DNA of 64,000 nt. It comes from Thiomicrospira microaerophila. GTDB taxonomy: Bacteria; Pseudomonadota; Gammaproteobacteria; Thiomicrospirales; Thiomicrospiraceae. Of this stretch, positions 26,107 to 35,404 are shown piece after piece (the stretch's first letter is position 1; the number at the start of each line of letters is the position of its first letter). The stretch lies in the NCBI RefSeq assembly GCF_000934765.1, contig NZ_JYNN01000004.1, positions 62,001-126,000 of the forward strand, in the 5' to 3' direction. The notes below the pieces were generated by a model. That model was not told where the DNA came from. It searched no databases and worked only from the letters and a program-made list of their open reading frames with translations. Both the position numbers and the translations under genes were made by a program.

Positions 26107-26967
26107 ATGTCGGGTCAGTTGTCAGGTCATTGGGCCAAGCTTCAAGCAAATTTCAAACGCATTCGTGATAACAAAGCATTTGAGTGGTTTGTGATCAGTG
26201 TGATTGTGGTGTCGTCGATTGTCATAGGTGCGCGTACCTATGACATTCCGCCAGGCGTCATGGGCTTTATTTTGGTAATGGACGTCGCGGTAACCCTTTT
26301 CTTCTTGTTAGAAATTTTGCTCAGAATGGCGGCAGAAGATCGTCTTCGAGATTTCTTTAAGAAGGGTTGGAATATTTTTGATTTTACTATCGTGGTCATT
26401 AGTTTAATTCCAATCGATGATTCAGAGTACGCCTTAATTGCGCGGATGCTACGCTTATTCCGTGTGTTGCGTTTAATTTCGTTTATTCCAGAAATGCGTG
26501 TACTCGTCAGTGCGTTATTGATTGCGATTCCCCGTATTGGTTATGTGGCCTTGTTAATGTTTGTCATTTTTTATCTCTATGCGGTGGTCGGCAGTTTCTT
26601 ATTTGCGTCGATTAATGATTTCTTATGGGGTGATTTAGGGGCCGCGTTATTAACACTTTTCCGTGTGGCAACCTTTGAGGATTGGACGGATGTGATGTAT
26701 GAAACGATGGAAATCTATTCATGGAGTTGGATGTACTATCTGACATTCATTTTTATGTCTACCTTTATTTTCTTAAACATGATGATAGGTATCGTGGTGT
26801 CAGTGCTCGAAGAAGAACATCGTAAAAGCTTGGAACAGGGGTTAACTGACTTGGAGCAAACAGAGGAAAGACGCATGCAAACATTGGATGAGCAGGTCGC
26901 TGAACTTAATCGCAAATTAGACCTATTGCTTGCACAGCAAATAAATAATCAGGAGATAAAAAAATGA
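26107..26967 (+). CDS. Voltage-gated cation channel of the bacterial NaV (NaChBac-like) type
   Basis: The 286-residue protein has six TM segments. S4 carries Arg at every third position (ARMLRLFRVLRL). The pore loop TLFRVATFEDWTDVMY contains FEDW in place of the LESW selectivity filter of NaChBac, so ion selectivity is uncertain, with calcium or mixed selectivity possible. After S6 a coiled coil of about 50 residues (EEEHRKSLEQGLTDLEQTEE onward) would tetramerise the channel. AGGGG stands before the ATG. The stop overlaps the bolA start as ATGA. Confidence 0.88.
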   Translation: MSGQLSGHWAKLQANFKRIRDNKAFEWFVISVIVVSSIVIGARTYDIPPGVMGFILVMDVAVTLFFLLEILLRMAAEDRLRDFFKKGWNIFDFTIVVISLIPIDDSEYALIARMLRLFRVLRLISFIPEMRVLVSALLIAIPRIGYVALLMFVIFYLYAVVGSFLFASINDFLWGDLGAALLTLFRVATFEDWTDVMYETMEIYSWSWMYYLTFIFMSTFIFLNMMIGIVVSVLEEEHRKSLEQGLTDLEQTEERRMQTLDEQVAELNRKLDLLLAQQINNQEIKK

Positions 26968-27266
26968 CCATGCAACAGCAAATTGAAGATCAAGTTAAAC
27001 AGATGCTCACACCGATTTATATGCGGGTTGATAATGAAAGCCATATGCATGCGGGGCCAGCGGCAGACTCTCACTTTAAGTTAGTTTTGGTTTCGCCGGC
27101 ATTTGAGGGCTTAGCAAGAGTAAAGCGCCATCAATGTGTTTACAAGGCTTTAGCTGCGCAAATGACACATATTCATGCGCTGGCATTGCACACCTATTCG
27201 CCAAAAGAGTGGCAGGACTCACAAACTATTCCTACCTCGCCCTTGTGTGCGAGTCGGCGTAATTAG
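26964..27266 (+). CDS. bolA: BolA family protein
   Basis: The 100-residue protein is a BolA-type partner of monothiol glutaredoxins in iron-sulfur and stress functions. Visible parts are the N-terminal helix QIEDQVKQMLTP, NESHMHAGPAADSHFKLVLVS with the loop His, the RVKRHQCVYKALAAQM helix and the terminal IHALALHTYSPKEW. It lies directly behind, and overlaps by 4 bp, the ion channel gene, so expression is coupled to the channel. I know no functional reason for that pairing. Confidence 0.93.
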   Translation: MTMQQQIEDQVKQMLTPIYMRVDNESHMHAGPAADSHFKLVLVSPAFEGLARVKRHQCVYKALAAQMTHIHALALHTYSPKEWQDSQTIPTSPLCASRRN

Positions 27267-27363
27267 CCATCTGTGTGTGAAATAACATGAAAATGCGTAT
27301 CAAGTAGACCCTTTTTCGGCTAGAATTGTTGTATATAAATTTTACAAGATTTCTAGCCCCATT

Positions 27364-29619
27364 ATGAAAGCCTCAAAATTTGCCCTTATTCCATCATTTT
27401 GTATCACCTTGCTCTCTAGTCTACCAGGCCAGGCACTGGCGGATGATGACCAAGCACTCCAAGATCTACTCCGTTTACTTAACCAACAAACACAGTTAGT
27501 TACTAAAACGAAGCTCAACGCCGACTATGTACCGGGTGCATTTAGCATATTGCGAGCTGGTGATTTACAGGCTTATGGTGCGCGAACGGTTAAGGATGCG
27601 CTTAGTATGTCGCCGTCCTTAGAGGTGCAACAAAATCATCTGGGGCATCACACACTGGTAACACGAGGCTTTGGTACGCCGTTTTCGGGTGGGACGGTAC
27701 TGCTGATGTTAGATCATGTCAATAAAGTGAGCGCGGTTACAGGCTATGCCGAAACGATTTTAAATATGCCGATTGAACAGGTCGAGCGTATTGAGATTAT
27801 TCGCGGTGCGGCATCGGTGCTCTATGGCGGTTTTGCGTATGCGGGTGTGGTGAATGTTGTCACGCGACAGTCGAGTCACGCCAGTGTTTCAGCTGGAAAT
27901 TTTGGCTACCGGCAGGCTTCAATTGCGAATGTATTTAAGACGGAATCGAGTGGGCAGTTATCACTTAATTACAGTCAGTGGCAACAAGGCAAAACTGGGC
28001 GCCGCATTCAGGGGGATCCACTGGTGTATGCCGAGCCGGGTGTGATACAGGCTGTTAACACATTGTTAAGTGCGCATGATTTAGAGGCCTTACATCTGCA
28101 ACAGGGCGATATTGCACAGTATTCGATGGCGCCAGGCATTATTAATGATCGCCAAGCCTATCGTAGTTTTTTAGCACAATGGCAACAGCATCAGACACGT
28201 GTCTACCTAAACTTGCAAGATGTACGTTTAGGTGACTATTATGGTTATGCTGAAATTTTGCCAGCCGAAACGCAAGATTATAACCAGCAGTTTACGGATT
28301 GGTCACTGGGTGTTGAGCAGAAGCTTGATTTAACCGATCAAGCACAGCTAAATTTTCATCTTGGTGTCATTCAGCGTCAGTTTGACTTTAATTCTTTTTA
28401 TACCTCAAAGGATTTTGATTTGCATCCGATTATTATGGAGGGTTTGCGCAAAGATCGCAGTTATGCGCCTTTCCTTGATAAGCGACCGATTACCTTGTTA
28501 GCGACTGAGCAGGTGGCTTTTTTATCGACTGATCTGACCTATCAGCCATCGTCAACCCATCGCTGGTTATTAGGTGCTGAGCTAGAGCAGATGTCGATTA
28601 AACGTGCCGATGCACAAGGTTTTCATTCAACCTCGGCTACCGATCCTCAGCGTGGAAATAATCATGCACGGCTAACAAATCCAGGTGACAGTCATCAGCG
28701 GTTGGGGGTGTATCTACAAAATGAGTGGTTGCCAATGGATGCGCTAACGATTACGCTCGGATTGCGTGCCCAGATAATGCGTGTCGATTATGATTTGTCG
28801 AGTAAAGGTGTTGACAATACGGCGCCATTCAGTGATCTTGAAGACTGGGTGTTTATGCCAAAATTTGCGGCTGTGTATCGCTTGAGTAATCAACATATCT
28901 TTAAAGCGCAATATAGTCGTGCATTAATCAACCTACCTACCCATCAGTTAAATACCTATCGACTCAATGATCAGCCAAGCCAAGCGCAAACCGATCATTA
29001 TGAATTAGGTTATGTTTTTCAAGGCGATCAGCAGATTCACCGTTTTAGTGTGTTTCAGTCGCAGTATGAGCAGGTACCTGAAGGTACAGTGTATTTTAAC
29101 TATACGCGCAAAGAAGGTACGATTGGCCAGTTGGCGCCCCTTAACCCGATTAAGTCAAAAGGGGTAGACTGGGATGCAGAATTTAGTGTGTTACGCAATT
29201 TGGATGGTTTCGCGAGTGCCAGTTTTATGCGCACTGAGGATGTAAATAACCATGTACCTTTGGTGGGTTCAGCGGATTTTATGGCTAAATTGGGATTCAA
29301 TTATCGCTTGCAGTCGGATTGGCGGCTAGCGAGCTGGTTAAGTCATATCGGGCCACGTCATCGAGCGCCTTATGATGCGCGTGAAAGCAAGTTACCCGCT
29401 TACACCTTAACAAATCTTAATTTACATTACACCGGGATCAGCAAGATGACACTGAGTTTGGCGGTGGAGAATGTGTTTGATAAAGACTATGCGTTTGTTT
29501 CTGCACCTAATCATAATCTAGCCACCAATCAAGAGCGCACTCAATTCAACGCGCCGATTGCCGAGGATTATCAAGGCATGGCACGTCAATTTTGGCTTAA
29601 AGCAAGGGTTGACTTTTAA
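27364..29619 (+). CDS. TonB-dependent outer-membrane receptor
   Basis: The 751-residue protein has a signal peptide (IPSFCITLLSSLPGQALA), a plug domain of about residues 50-165 (GDLQAYGARTVKDALSMSPS and IEQVERIEIIRGAASVLYGG in outline) and a 22-strand barrel ending in aromatic residues (FWLKARVDF). The plug's VERIEIIRG motif is diagnostic. The substrate could be a siderophore, vitamin or metal chelate; no neighbouring uptake gene or Fur-like site helps to decide. It is monocistronic and convergent with ubiB, the stops being 5 bp apart. Confidence 0.88.
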   Translation: MKASKFALIPSFCITLLSSLPGQALADDDQALQDLLRLLNQQTQLVTKTKLNADYVPGAFSILRAGDLQAYGARTVKDALSMSPSLEVQQNHLGHHTLVTRGFGTPFSGGTVLLMLDHVNKVSAVTGYAETILNMPIEQVERIEIIRGAASVLYGGFAYAGVVNVVTRQSSHASVSAGNFGYRQASIANVFKTESSGQLSLNYSQWQQGKTGRRIQGDPLVYAEPGVIQAVNTLLSAHDLEALHLQQGDIAQYSMAPGIINDRQAYRSFLAQWQQHQTRVYLNLQDVRLGDYYGYAEILPAETQDYNQQFTDWSLGVEQKLDLTDQAQLNFHLGVIQRQFDFNSFYTSKDFDLHPIIMEGLRKDRSYAPFLDKRPITLLATEQVAFLSTDLTYQPSSTHRWLLGAELEQMSIKRADAQGFHSTSATDPQRGNNHARLTNPGDSHQRLGVYLQNEWLPMDALTITLGLRAQIMRVDYDLSSKGVDNTAPFSDLEDWVFMPKFAAVYRLSNQHIFKAQYSRALINLPTHQLNTYRLNDQPSQAQTDHYELGYVFQGDQQIHRFSVFQSQYEQVPEGTVYFNYTRKEGTIGQLAPLNPIKSKGVDWDAEFSVLRNLDGFASASFMRTEDVNNHVPLVGSADFMAKLGFNYRLQSDWRLASWLSHIGPRHRAPYDARESKLPAYTLTNLNLHYTGISKMTLSLAVENVFDKDYAFVSAPNHNLATNQERTQFNAPIAEDYQGMARQFWLKARVDF

Positions 29620-29624
29620 CCCGG

Positions 29625-31250
29625 CTATTTTTTCAGCAATAAATAACCCGCGACCACAACCAGGCCTGCTTGTAGCCAGCCGGTTAAATCTTGTCCTGCG
29701 TATTGGAATTCTAGATAGACCGCGACGAGTACCAGCGCCACCGCCATCGCACGGCGGCGTTGTTGTTGAGCTTGGTTTTCGAGTGCTTTTTCTAGCCGAG
29801 CAATCTGTCCCGAGTGCAGTTCCAATTGTCCATGAGCGGCTTTATTGAGCACGGAATGCACCAGGCCTGGTAGCTGAGGGGCGTTTTCAATCCAGAAGGG
29901 AAAGTTGCGTTTGGTGTTCTTAATTAAGCTTTTAAAACCGACACGTTCTTTCATCCAGTCTTCTAAAAATGGCTTCGCAGTATCCCACAGGTCTAGCTCA
30001 TCATCTAACTGTCGCCCCAAGCCTTCGATATTCAACAGGGTTTTTTGTAATAGCACCAACTGCGGTTGAACTTCCATGCCAAAACGACGCGCGGTTTGAA
30101 ATAGGCGCATTAAAAACAGCCCAAACGAAATTTCTTTCAGTGGTCTATCCCAAATCGGTTCACACACAGCACGAATCGCGGATTCGAGTTCGTTGACGCG
30201 CGTATCACGTGGTACCCATTCGGATTCAATATGCAATTCAGAAACACGCAAGTAATCTCGGTTAAAGAAGGCCAAAAAGTTTTCGGCTAGGTAGCGCTGG
30301 TCTTCGGGGGTGAGGGTGCCCATAATGCCAAAATCAATCGCGGCATAACGGCCATCCGGCAGCACAAAGATATTACCCGGATGCATGTCCGCATGAAAAA
30401 AGTTATGTTTGAACACTTGGGTAAAGAAAATCGTGACCCCCTTGGCGGAGAGGTCGGTGAGGTCAATACCCTGTTCAACCAGCTTTTCGGTTTCGGAAAT
30501 CCGCGTGCCATAAATACGCTCCATCGTCATCACATGTTCATTGGTATGCGACCAATAGATTTCAGGCACATAGAGCAAGTCAGAGCCTTCAAAATTGCGT
30601 TTAAGCTGGGTGGCATTCGCCGCTTCACGCATCATGTCCATTTCATCAAGAATGGTCTTTTCAAACTCGCCGACAACTTCGGTAGGGTGTAAACGACGGC
30701 TTTCTTTAACCGCCAGTTCGACCAAACGCGCTAGGCTGTACATAATCGATACGTCTTGCTCAATCACCGGCTTGATGTCAGGGCGCACGACTTTTATCAC
30801 CACCTCTTCACCCGAATGCAAGCGGGCGGCATGCACCTGTGCCATGGACGCGGAGGCCATCGGAGTGGCTTCAAATTCGGCATAGGCTTCTTCGATCGAG
30901 CGTTTGAGACCTTTTTCAATAATCTGGCGTGAATGGGTTTCATCAAACGGCGGGCAATCGTCCTGCAGTTTGGTGAGTTCGACTGAGATGTCTTCGGGCA
31001 ATAGGTCTTTGCGGGTGGAAAGCGCTTGGCCGAGTTTAATAAAAATAGGCCCAAGTTCTTCCAGCGCTAAACGCAAACGCAAGCCGCGATTCCCTTGATG
31101 GGTTGCGCGCCAGTTCCAAGGCAGAAGAATGCGGTTAAGCCAAAGCAGGGCGCTGTATTTACTCTTGGCTAACACCATTTCATCCAGCCGATAATGGGTA
31201 ATCACACGGTTAATTTTTACTAAACGAAATACTTGTTTGATGGGGTTCAT
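29625..31250 (-). CDS. ubiB: Ubiquinone biosynthesis protein UbiB (ABC1/ADCK atypical kinase)
   Basis: The 541-residue membrane-anchored atypical kinase supports ubiquinone synthesis. The KxGQ motif reads LGPIFIKLGQALSTRKDLLP near residue 65, an Ala-rich loop replaces the P-loop (PMASASMAQVHAA), and FHADMHPGN and AIDFGIMG are the catalytic and metal-binding loops. Two C-terminal TM helices anchor it. It is last in a ubiE-ubiJ-ubiB cluster. Two copies of the iterated palindrome, one perfect 12-mer at 29860-29871 and one 13/14 match at 29658-29671, lie in its 3' part. Confidence 0.95.
   Translation of the reverse strand: MNPIKQVFRLVKINRVITHYRLDEMVLAKSKYSALLWLNRILLPWNWRATHQGNRGLRLRLALEELGPIFIKLGQALSTRKDLLPEDISVELTKLQDDCPPFDETHSRQIIEKGLKRSIEEAYAEFEATPMASASMAQVHAARLHSGEEVVIKVVRPDIKPVIEQDVSIMYSLARLVELAVKESRRLHPTEVVGEFEKTILDEMDMMREAANATQLKRNFEGSDLLYVPEIYWSHTNEHVMTMERIYGTRISETEKLVEQGIDLTDLSAKGVTIFFTQVFKHNFFHADMHPGNIFVLPDGRYAAIDFGIMGTLTPEDQRYLAENFLAFFNRDYLRVSELHIESEWVPRDTRVNELESAIRAVCEPIWDRPLKEISFGLFLMRLFQTARRFGMEVQPQLVLLQKTLLNIEGLGRQLDDELDLWDTAKPFLEDWMKERVGFKSLIKNTKRNFPFWIENAPQLPGLVHSVLNKAAHGQLELHSGQIARLEKALENQAQQQRRRAMAVALVLVAVYLEFQYAGQDLTGWLQAGLVVVAGYLLLKK
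29860..29871. repeat. ACCAGGCCTGGT core inside ubiB
   Basis: Perfect 12-mer encoding LPGLVHS. A second copy at 29658-29671 differs at one base and encodes QAGLV. Confidence 0.85.
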
Positions 31251-31269
31251 ATAAAAGATCTTTTCGATT

Positions 31270-31551
31270 TTATTTAGGGGGCGTGAGTTGGTCGAGGCGC
31301 GCTTCTAACGCCTCAACCTGTGTTTCAAGTTCTGTCACTGCTTGGTTAAATCCTTCAACTTCCGAGCGCGCGGGCAGTAGGTCGAGTTCATAACGCAGGT
31401 ATTCGCTGAGCATTTGTTCGCCATCTTGTTTTAGCTGACGTGTTTGATCTTGAAACGCGCGCACGCGATAGCCAATTTGAAAGGCAAGCGGGTCGCCCAC
31501 AATCTTTGATAGATCTTCTTCCCAGTCATGTTCTGTATTTTGTGCATTCAT
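31270..31551 (-). CDS. UbiJ-like protein lacking the SCP2 domain
   Basis: This 93-residue protein matches only the C-terminal half of UbiJ: WEEDLSKIVGDPLAFQIG, then EYLRYELDLLPARSEVEGFN and a coiled coil to the end. In E. coli UbiJ is about 200 residues and begins with a lipid-binding SCP2 domain, which is absent here. The start overlaps the ubiE stop (TAATG), so no coding room remains for SCP2. Position between ubiE and ubiB is that of ubiJ. It may act as an assembly factor without lipid binding. Confidence 0.75.
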   Translation of the reverse strand: MNAQNTEHDWEEDLSKIVGDPLAFQIGYRVRAFQDQTRQLKQDGEQMLSEYLRYELDLLPARSEVEGFNQAVTELETQVEALEARLDQLTPPK

Positions 31552-32321
31552 TAGAATTTCCATCCGCGATGCAAGGCGACGATGCCTTCGTTCATATTCA
31601 TGTAGCTCGCCTTATCAAAGCCCGCATCAAGCATCATTTGTTTGAGGGTGTCTTGATCAGGGTGCATGCGAATCGATTCGGCAAGGTATTGGTAACTGGC
31701 CTCATCATTGGCGATGACTTTGCCCATTTTGGGTAGAATGTTAAACGAATAAAAATCATAGGCTTTGGCGAGAAGGGGTTGATGGACCTTCGAAAACTCT
31801 AAAATTAATGCCTGTCCACCGGGTTTAAGAACGCGTGCAATTTCTGCTAGCGCCTTGTCTTTGTGGGTGACGTTACGTAAACCAAATGCCATAGTCACCA
31901 CATCAAAATGGTTGTCAGGGAAGGCGAGGGCTTCAGCATTAGCGATTGTATAGTCAACCTGCGCACCGACGCCTTCATCGAGTAAGCGATCACGACCTAC
32001 ACGTACCATGCTTTCATTGATGTCGGCTAACACCACCTTGCCTGAGCGCCCAACGCGTTTAGCAAAGGCTTTGGTTAGATCGCCGGTGCCACCTGCAAGA
32101 TCTAATACCTGCATGCCTTCACGCACACCGGCTAGTTCAATGGTTTGGCGTTTCCATAGACGGTGGATGCCGAGCGACATCACATCATTCATTACATCGT
32201 ATTTTTGCGCGACAGAGTCAAACACACCTTTTACTTTTTTGACCTTTTCTTCGAGTGGCACTTCGGAAAAGCCAAAATCAATGGTTTGTCGGGTTGAATT
32301 AAATGCTGATGACTGGCTCAT
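31551..32321 (-). CDS. ubiE: Ubiquinone/menaquinone C-methyltransferase UbiE
   Basis: The 256-residue SAM-dependent methyltransferase adds the C-2 methyl of the quinone ring. The SAM motif is [15 protein letters not shown] near residue 68. Further family signatures are [33 protein letters not shown] and [23 protein letters not shown] in outline. Its start overlaps the DUF971 stop as ATGA and its stop overlaps the ubiJ-like start, so the four genes form a tightly coupled operon. Confidence 0.97.
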   Translation of the reverse strand: MSQSSAFNSTRQTIDFGFSEVPLEEKVKKVKGVFDSVAQKYDVMNDVMSLGIHRLWKRQTIELAGVREGMQVLDLAGGTGDLTKAFAKRVGRSGKVVLADINESMVRVGRDRLLDEGVGAQVDYTIANAEALAFPDNHFDVVTMAFGLRNVTHKDKALAEIARVLKPGGQALILEFSKVHQPLLAKAYDFYSFNILPKMGKVIANDEASYQYLAESIRMHPDQDTLKQMMLDAGFDKASYMNMNEGIVALHRGWKF

Positions 32322-32701
32322 TTGCCGGACTCCTTTTGTAATTGGCTTAAGGCTGGATGGCTATGCCCGGCACGCATTAGGCGGCGTAAATAATCGACCC
32401 AATAGGCCTGGTAGTTGATGCCAAGATCATAAAGACGTTCCCAGGTGTAAATACCACTGTCATGACCATCGTTAAAATGCAGGCGAATAGCATAGTTACC
32501 CACTGGGGAAATGTTATCAATACCGACGTCTTGTTTGCCGACTTGCAATACCTCTTGACCCGGTGCATGCCCGGTGACCTCGGCGGATTGCGAATACACC
32601 CGCAAAAATTCACAGCTGTATTCAAAATCCTCGCCACTATCAAACGAAATCAAAATCTTGCGCGAGGTTTGCTGTAGTTTAATGTCTAGCGGTAGGGGCA
32701 T
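32318..32701 (-). CDS. DUF971 (GBBH-like N-terminal) protein
   Basis: The 127-residue protein is a DUF971 domain, related to the N-terminal domain of gamma-butyrobetaine hydroxylase. Seen are [18 protein letters not shown], the [22 protein letters not shown] core and [13 protein letters not shown] role in iron-sulfur or metal chemistry has been discussed for relatives; nothing here proves it. It is first of the DUF971-ubiE-ubiJ-ubiB run. A partial palindrome copy, AGGCCTGGT, encodes YQAYW. Confidence 0.88.
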   Translation of the reverse strand: MPLPLDIKLQQTSRKILISFDSGEDFEYSCEFLRVYSQSAEVTGHAPGQEVLQVGKQDVGIDNISPVGNYAIRLHFNDGHDSGIYTWERLYDLGINYQAYWVDYLRRLMRAGHSHPALSQLQKESGK

Positions 32702-32704
32702 AAT

Positions 32705-32983
32705 TTAAGCGGCTCTGTGGTGTTGGGTTGATTTATCAATGTTGTTTTCATACAGGTCTGCAATCGGAAAGCACAGGTCAAAATCATTCCACTCTAAATC
32801 GCCGTAGGTTAACTGAAAGGATTTAAATAGGTCTAAATTTTTGTACTTGGCTATTTGCGGGTTGGTGGAGTGGTTGATGAAGTTTTTAAAATCAACATCT
32901 TGCACCTTGCCATCAGAAAAATAAAGTCTTAACCGATATTCAGTTATATAGTCTACCCTGTTTATTTCGATTGGCGATATCAT
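32705..32983 (-). CDS. DUF2442 domain protein
   Basis: The 92-residue product follows the DUF2442 outline: YRLRLYFSDGKVQDVDFKNF, a middle helix, then LTYGDLEWNDFDLCFPIADLYEN. It is the third member of this family in the window and the only one without a DUF4160 gene or remnant beside it. It is inserted between hslU and the DUF971 gene, which suggests a mobile or freely exchanged small gene. Function unknown. Confidence 0.78.
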   Translation of the reverse strand: MISPIEINRVDYITEYRLRLYFSDGKVQDVDFKNFINHSTNPQIAKYKNLDLFKSFQLTYGDLEWNDFDLCFPIADLYENNIDKSTQHHRAA

Positions 32984-33025
32984 TTAACTCGACTCTCTAT
33001 ATGGATGCATTTAACAGACTTGTGG

Positions 33026-34345
33026 TTACAAAATATACTGCGATAGGTCTTGGTCTTTGGCGAGTGCGCCGAGGCGTTCGTTGACAAAGGCTTGATCGAC
33101 AACAATTTTTTCGCCTGCTTGGTCTGGGGCGTTAAACGACACCTCTTCAAGTAAACGCTCCATCACGGTATGTAGGCGACGAGCGCCAATGTTTTCGGTG
33201 CCTTCGTTGACTTGATAAGCAATCTCGGCCAGACGTTGAATACCATCTTCAGTAAAACTTACCTCAACGCCTTCGGTGTTCATTAAAGCCGTGGCTTGGG
33301 TGGTGAGGGCGGCTTTAGGCTCGGTCAGGATGCGAACAAAATCTTCAACGCGCAAGGATTTGAGCTCCACGCGAATAGGCAAACGGCCTTGTAGTTCGGC
33401 AATCAGGTCTGAGGGTTTGCTCATATGAAACGCGCCCGACGCGATAAACAAAATATGGTCAGTTTTAATCATGCCGTATTTGGTTGAGATGGTGCTGCCT
33501 TCAATCAAGGGCAGTAAATCACGCTGAACCCCTTCACGTGATACATCGCCACCGGTCGCGCCAGAGCGTTTAGCGACCTTGTCGATTTCATCAATAAATA
33601 CGATACCGTTTTGTTCCACATTTTCAACGGCCTGTGATTTTAGGTCGTCATCGTTGATGAGTTTATGGGCCTCTTCATCGACTAGAAGTTTAAAGGCTTT
33701 TTTAATCGGCAGTTTGCGCATTTGTTTTTTGCTGCTGCCTAAAGACTGAAACATGTCTTGTAATTGAGAGGTCATGTCTTCCATGCCAGGCGGTGCCATA
33801 ATTTCAACATGCGCCGGTGCGACTTTTAAATCCAGTTCAATTTCTTTATCGTCCAACTGACCTTCACGCAGTTTTTTGCGGAATTTCTGACGTGTGTCAG
33901 CCATGGCTTCATGGCTTTCTTCTTCACGGCCGCGTGCTGGCGGTAATAGAATGTCTAAAATACGGTTTTCAGCCGCGTCTTCCGCTTTATTTTTGACGGT
34001 TTTTATCGCTTGTTCGCGCTGCATTTTGACCGCATTATCCACCAAATCTCGGATTATGGAGTCCACATCACGCCCCACATAGCCCACTTCGGTAAACTTG
34101 GTGGCTTCAATTTTTATAAACGGCGCATTCGCTAGCTTGGCCAAACGACGCGCAATTTCGGTTTTACCGACACCGGTAGGGCCAATCATTAAAATATTTT
34201 TTGGCGTGACTTCGGGGCGCAAATCAGCGCTGAGCTGCATCCGGCGCCAGCGATTACGCAGCGCGACCGCGACCGCTTTTTTAGCATCCGCTTGACCAAT
34301 AATGTGTTTATCAAGTTCGTGAACAATTTCTTTTGGCGTCATCAT
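33026..34345 (-). CDS. hslU: HslU ATPase of the HslUV protease
   Basis: The 439-residue AAA+ unfoldase has Walker [14 protein letters not shown] near residue 55, Walker [12 protein letters not shown] near 250, sensor/arginine-finger parts in [21 protein letters not shown], and the C-terminal tail ending SQYIL that docks into HslV. The I-domain lies between residues 110 and 240. hslV, normally just upstream in the operon, is not here: bases 34346-34723 hold only repeats. HslV may be encoded elsewhere. Confidence 0.96.
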   Translation of the reverse strand: MMTPKEIVHELDKHIIGQADAKKAVAVALRNRWRRMQLSADLRPEVTPKNILMIGPTGVGKTEIARRLAKLANAPFIKIEATKFTEVGYVGRDVDSIIRDLVDNAVKMQREQAIKTVKNKAEDAAENRILDILLPPARGREEESHEAMADTRQKFRKKLREGQLDDKEIELDLKVAPAHVEIMAPPGMEDMTSQLQDMFQSLGSSKKQMRKLPIKKAFKLLVDEEAHKLINDDDLKSQAVENVEQNGIVFIDEIDKVAKRSGATGGDVSREGVQRDLLPLIEGSTISTKYGMIKTDHILFIASGAFHMSKPSDLIAELQGRLPIRVELKSLRVEDFVRILTEPKAALTTQATALMNTEGVEVSFTEDGIQRLAEIAYQVNEGTENIGARRLHTVMERLLEEVSFNAPDQAGEKIVVDQAFVNERLGALAKDQDLSQYIL

Positions 34346-34484
34346 GTGAAGTATAAAACCTTTTTAAGTAATGTAATTGCAAGCATTATAAAGCAAAAGC
34401 CCTGCGCTTGCTTTAGCTAAAATTAAGGAGGCTGTCATTGAGGGGGCTGTCGTCGAAAGTGACGGCTAGATTATCACAGCAAGC

Positions 34485-34617
34485 GTTCTCACGCTGTGCG
34501 TCACGGCCATTAAGTTAAGAAAAAAACCGTCATTGCGAGGCGCGCAGCGACGCGGCAATCTCTCAAGGGCGCACGCCGTCTGCAAGAGATTGCCACGGCC
34601 TTCGGCCTCGCAATGAC
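34485..34617. repeat. Composite repeat element upstream of hslU
   Basis: The element runs from TCTCACGCTGTGCGTCACGGCC and ATTAAGTTAAG through a CCGTCATTGCGAGG...CCTCGCAATGAC hairpin carrying AGAGATTGCC in both arms. It has the same module order as the (inverted) copy at 50187-50315. It fills most of the gene-free 34346-34723 gap; the rest contains the CCTGCGACTTCGCGCAGG stem-loop at 34641-34658 and no gene. Confidence 0.85.
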
Positions 34618-34723
34618 CGATTCTTTTACTCTCCCGTCATCCTGCGACTTCGCGCAGGGTGACGGGGGAGTGAGGGTGGGCGGCAAGAGTAGACGGTTTA
34701 AAATTTCGACAGAGCGAAAAGTC

Positions 34724-35050
34724 TCATTCAATGATTAAATAAGCCTCTTTGTTAGCAACGCCATCCCATTTATCGGCCTCGTTAAGTGGCGGGATCACCT
34801 GATCGATAACGGGCCAAATCTGTGCGAGCTCGTGATTGAGTTCGCGGTAATGTTGCATGCCTTCAGGTAGTGCATCCTCCTGAAAAATCGCGTTCGCTGG
34901 ACATTCGGCTGGGCATAGGTCGCAATCAATACACACGGCGGGGTTAATGACTAAAAAATTAGGCCCTTCATGAAAAGCATCAACCGGGCAAACGGCGACG
35001 CAATCGGTGTATTTACATTGAATGCAATTTTCAGTTACTACAAATGCCAT
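34724..35050 (-). CDS. fdxA: 7Fe ferredoxin FdxA
   Basis: The 108-residue soluble electron carrier shows a 7Fe pattern: [18 protein letters not shown] for the 3Fe-4S side and [17 protein letters not shown] for the 4Fe-4S side. The C-terminal extension [18 protein letters not shown] is typical of FdxA. Electron partners cannot be named from context. Bases 35051-35404 upstream contain a repeat (35224-35314) and no gene. Confidence 0.92.
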   Translation of the reverse strand: MAFVVTENCIQCKYTDCVAVCPVDAFHEGPNFLVINPAVCIDCDLCPAECPANAIFQEDALPEGMQHYRELNHELAQIWPVIDQVIPPLNEADKWDGVANKEAYLIIE

Positions 35051-35223
35051 ATTGTTTCTAGTCCATTCTTGGGCGGTTTCTGTTAAAATTTAGAGTTTAA
35101 CAGACTATTTTTGAGTGCAACTATACTACTGAATGTGTTGCTAATTGCAAGTGCGTTGAGTGCGTTTTACACGTTCAATGCGAGCCAGGGCAATCGCATT
35201 TAAATAATACAAAAAAAATCACA

Positions 35224-35314
35224 CGTCATTGCGAGGCCAAAGGCCGTGGCAATCTCTTGCAGATGGCGTATGCCCTTGAGAGATTGCCGCGTCGCTGTGC
35301 GCCTCGCAATGACG
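35224..35314. repeat. Hairpin repeat CGTCATTGCGAGG/CCTCGCAATGACG
   Basis: Thirteen-base perfect inverted ends frame GGCCGTGGCAATCTCTTGCA on one side and GAGAGATTGCCGCGTCGCTG on the other. It is the hairpin module alone, without the CATTAAGTTAAG module found in other copies. Confidence 0.88.
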
Positions 35315-35404
35315 GGTTAAGATGCATTTGCCCTGAATTCGCGCCAATTATAAAACGCGATGAACGTTATAGTGTTTATTTATTATCTACTTTTTGGACG
35401 CCCC

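Noticed and set aside
34510-34731. Minus-strand ORF reading through the repeat upstream of hslU
   Set aside because: It is translated from the hairpin repeat and has no counterpart outside that repeat family.
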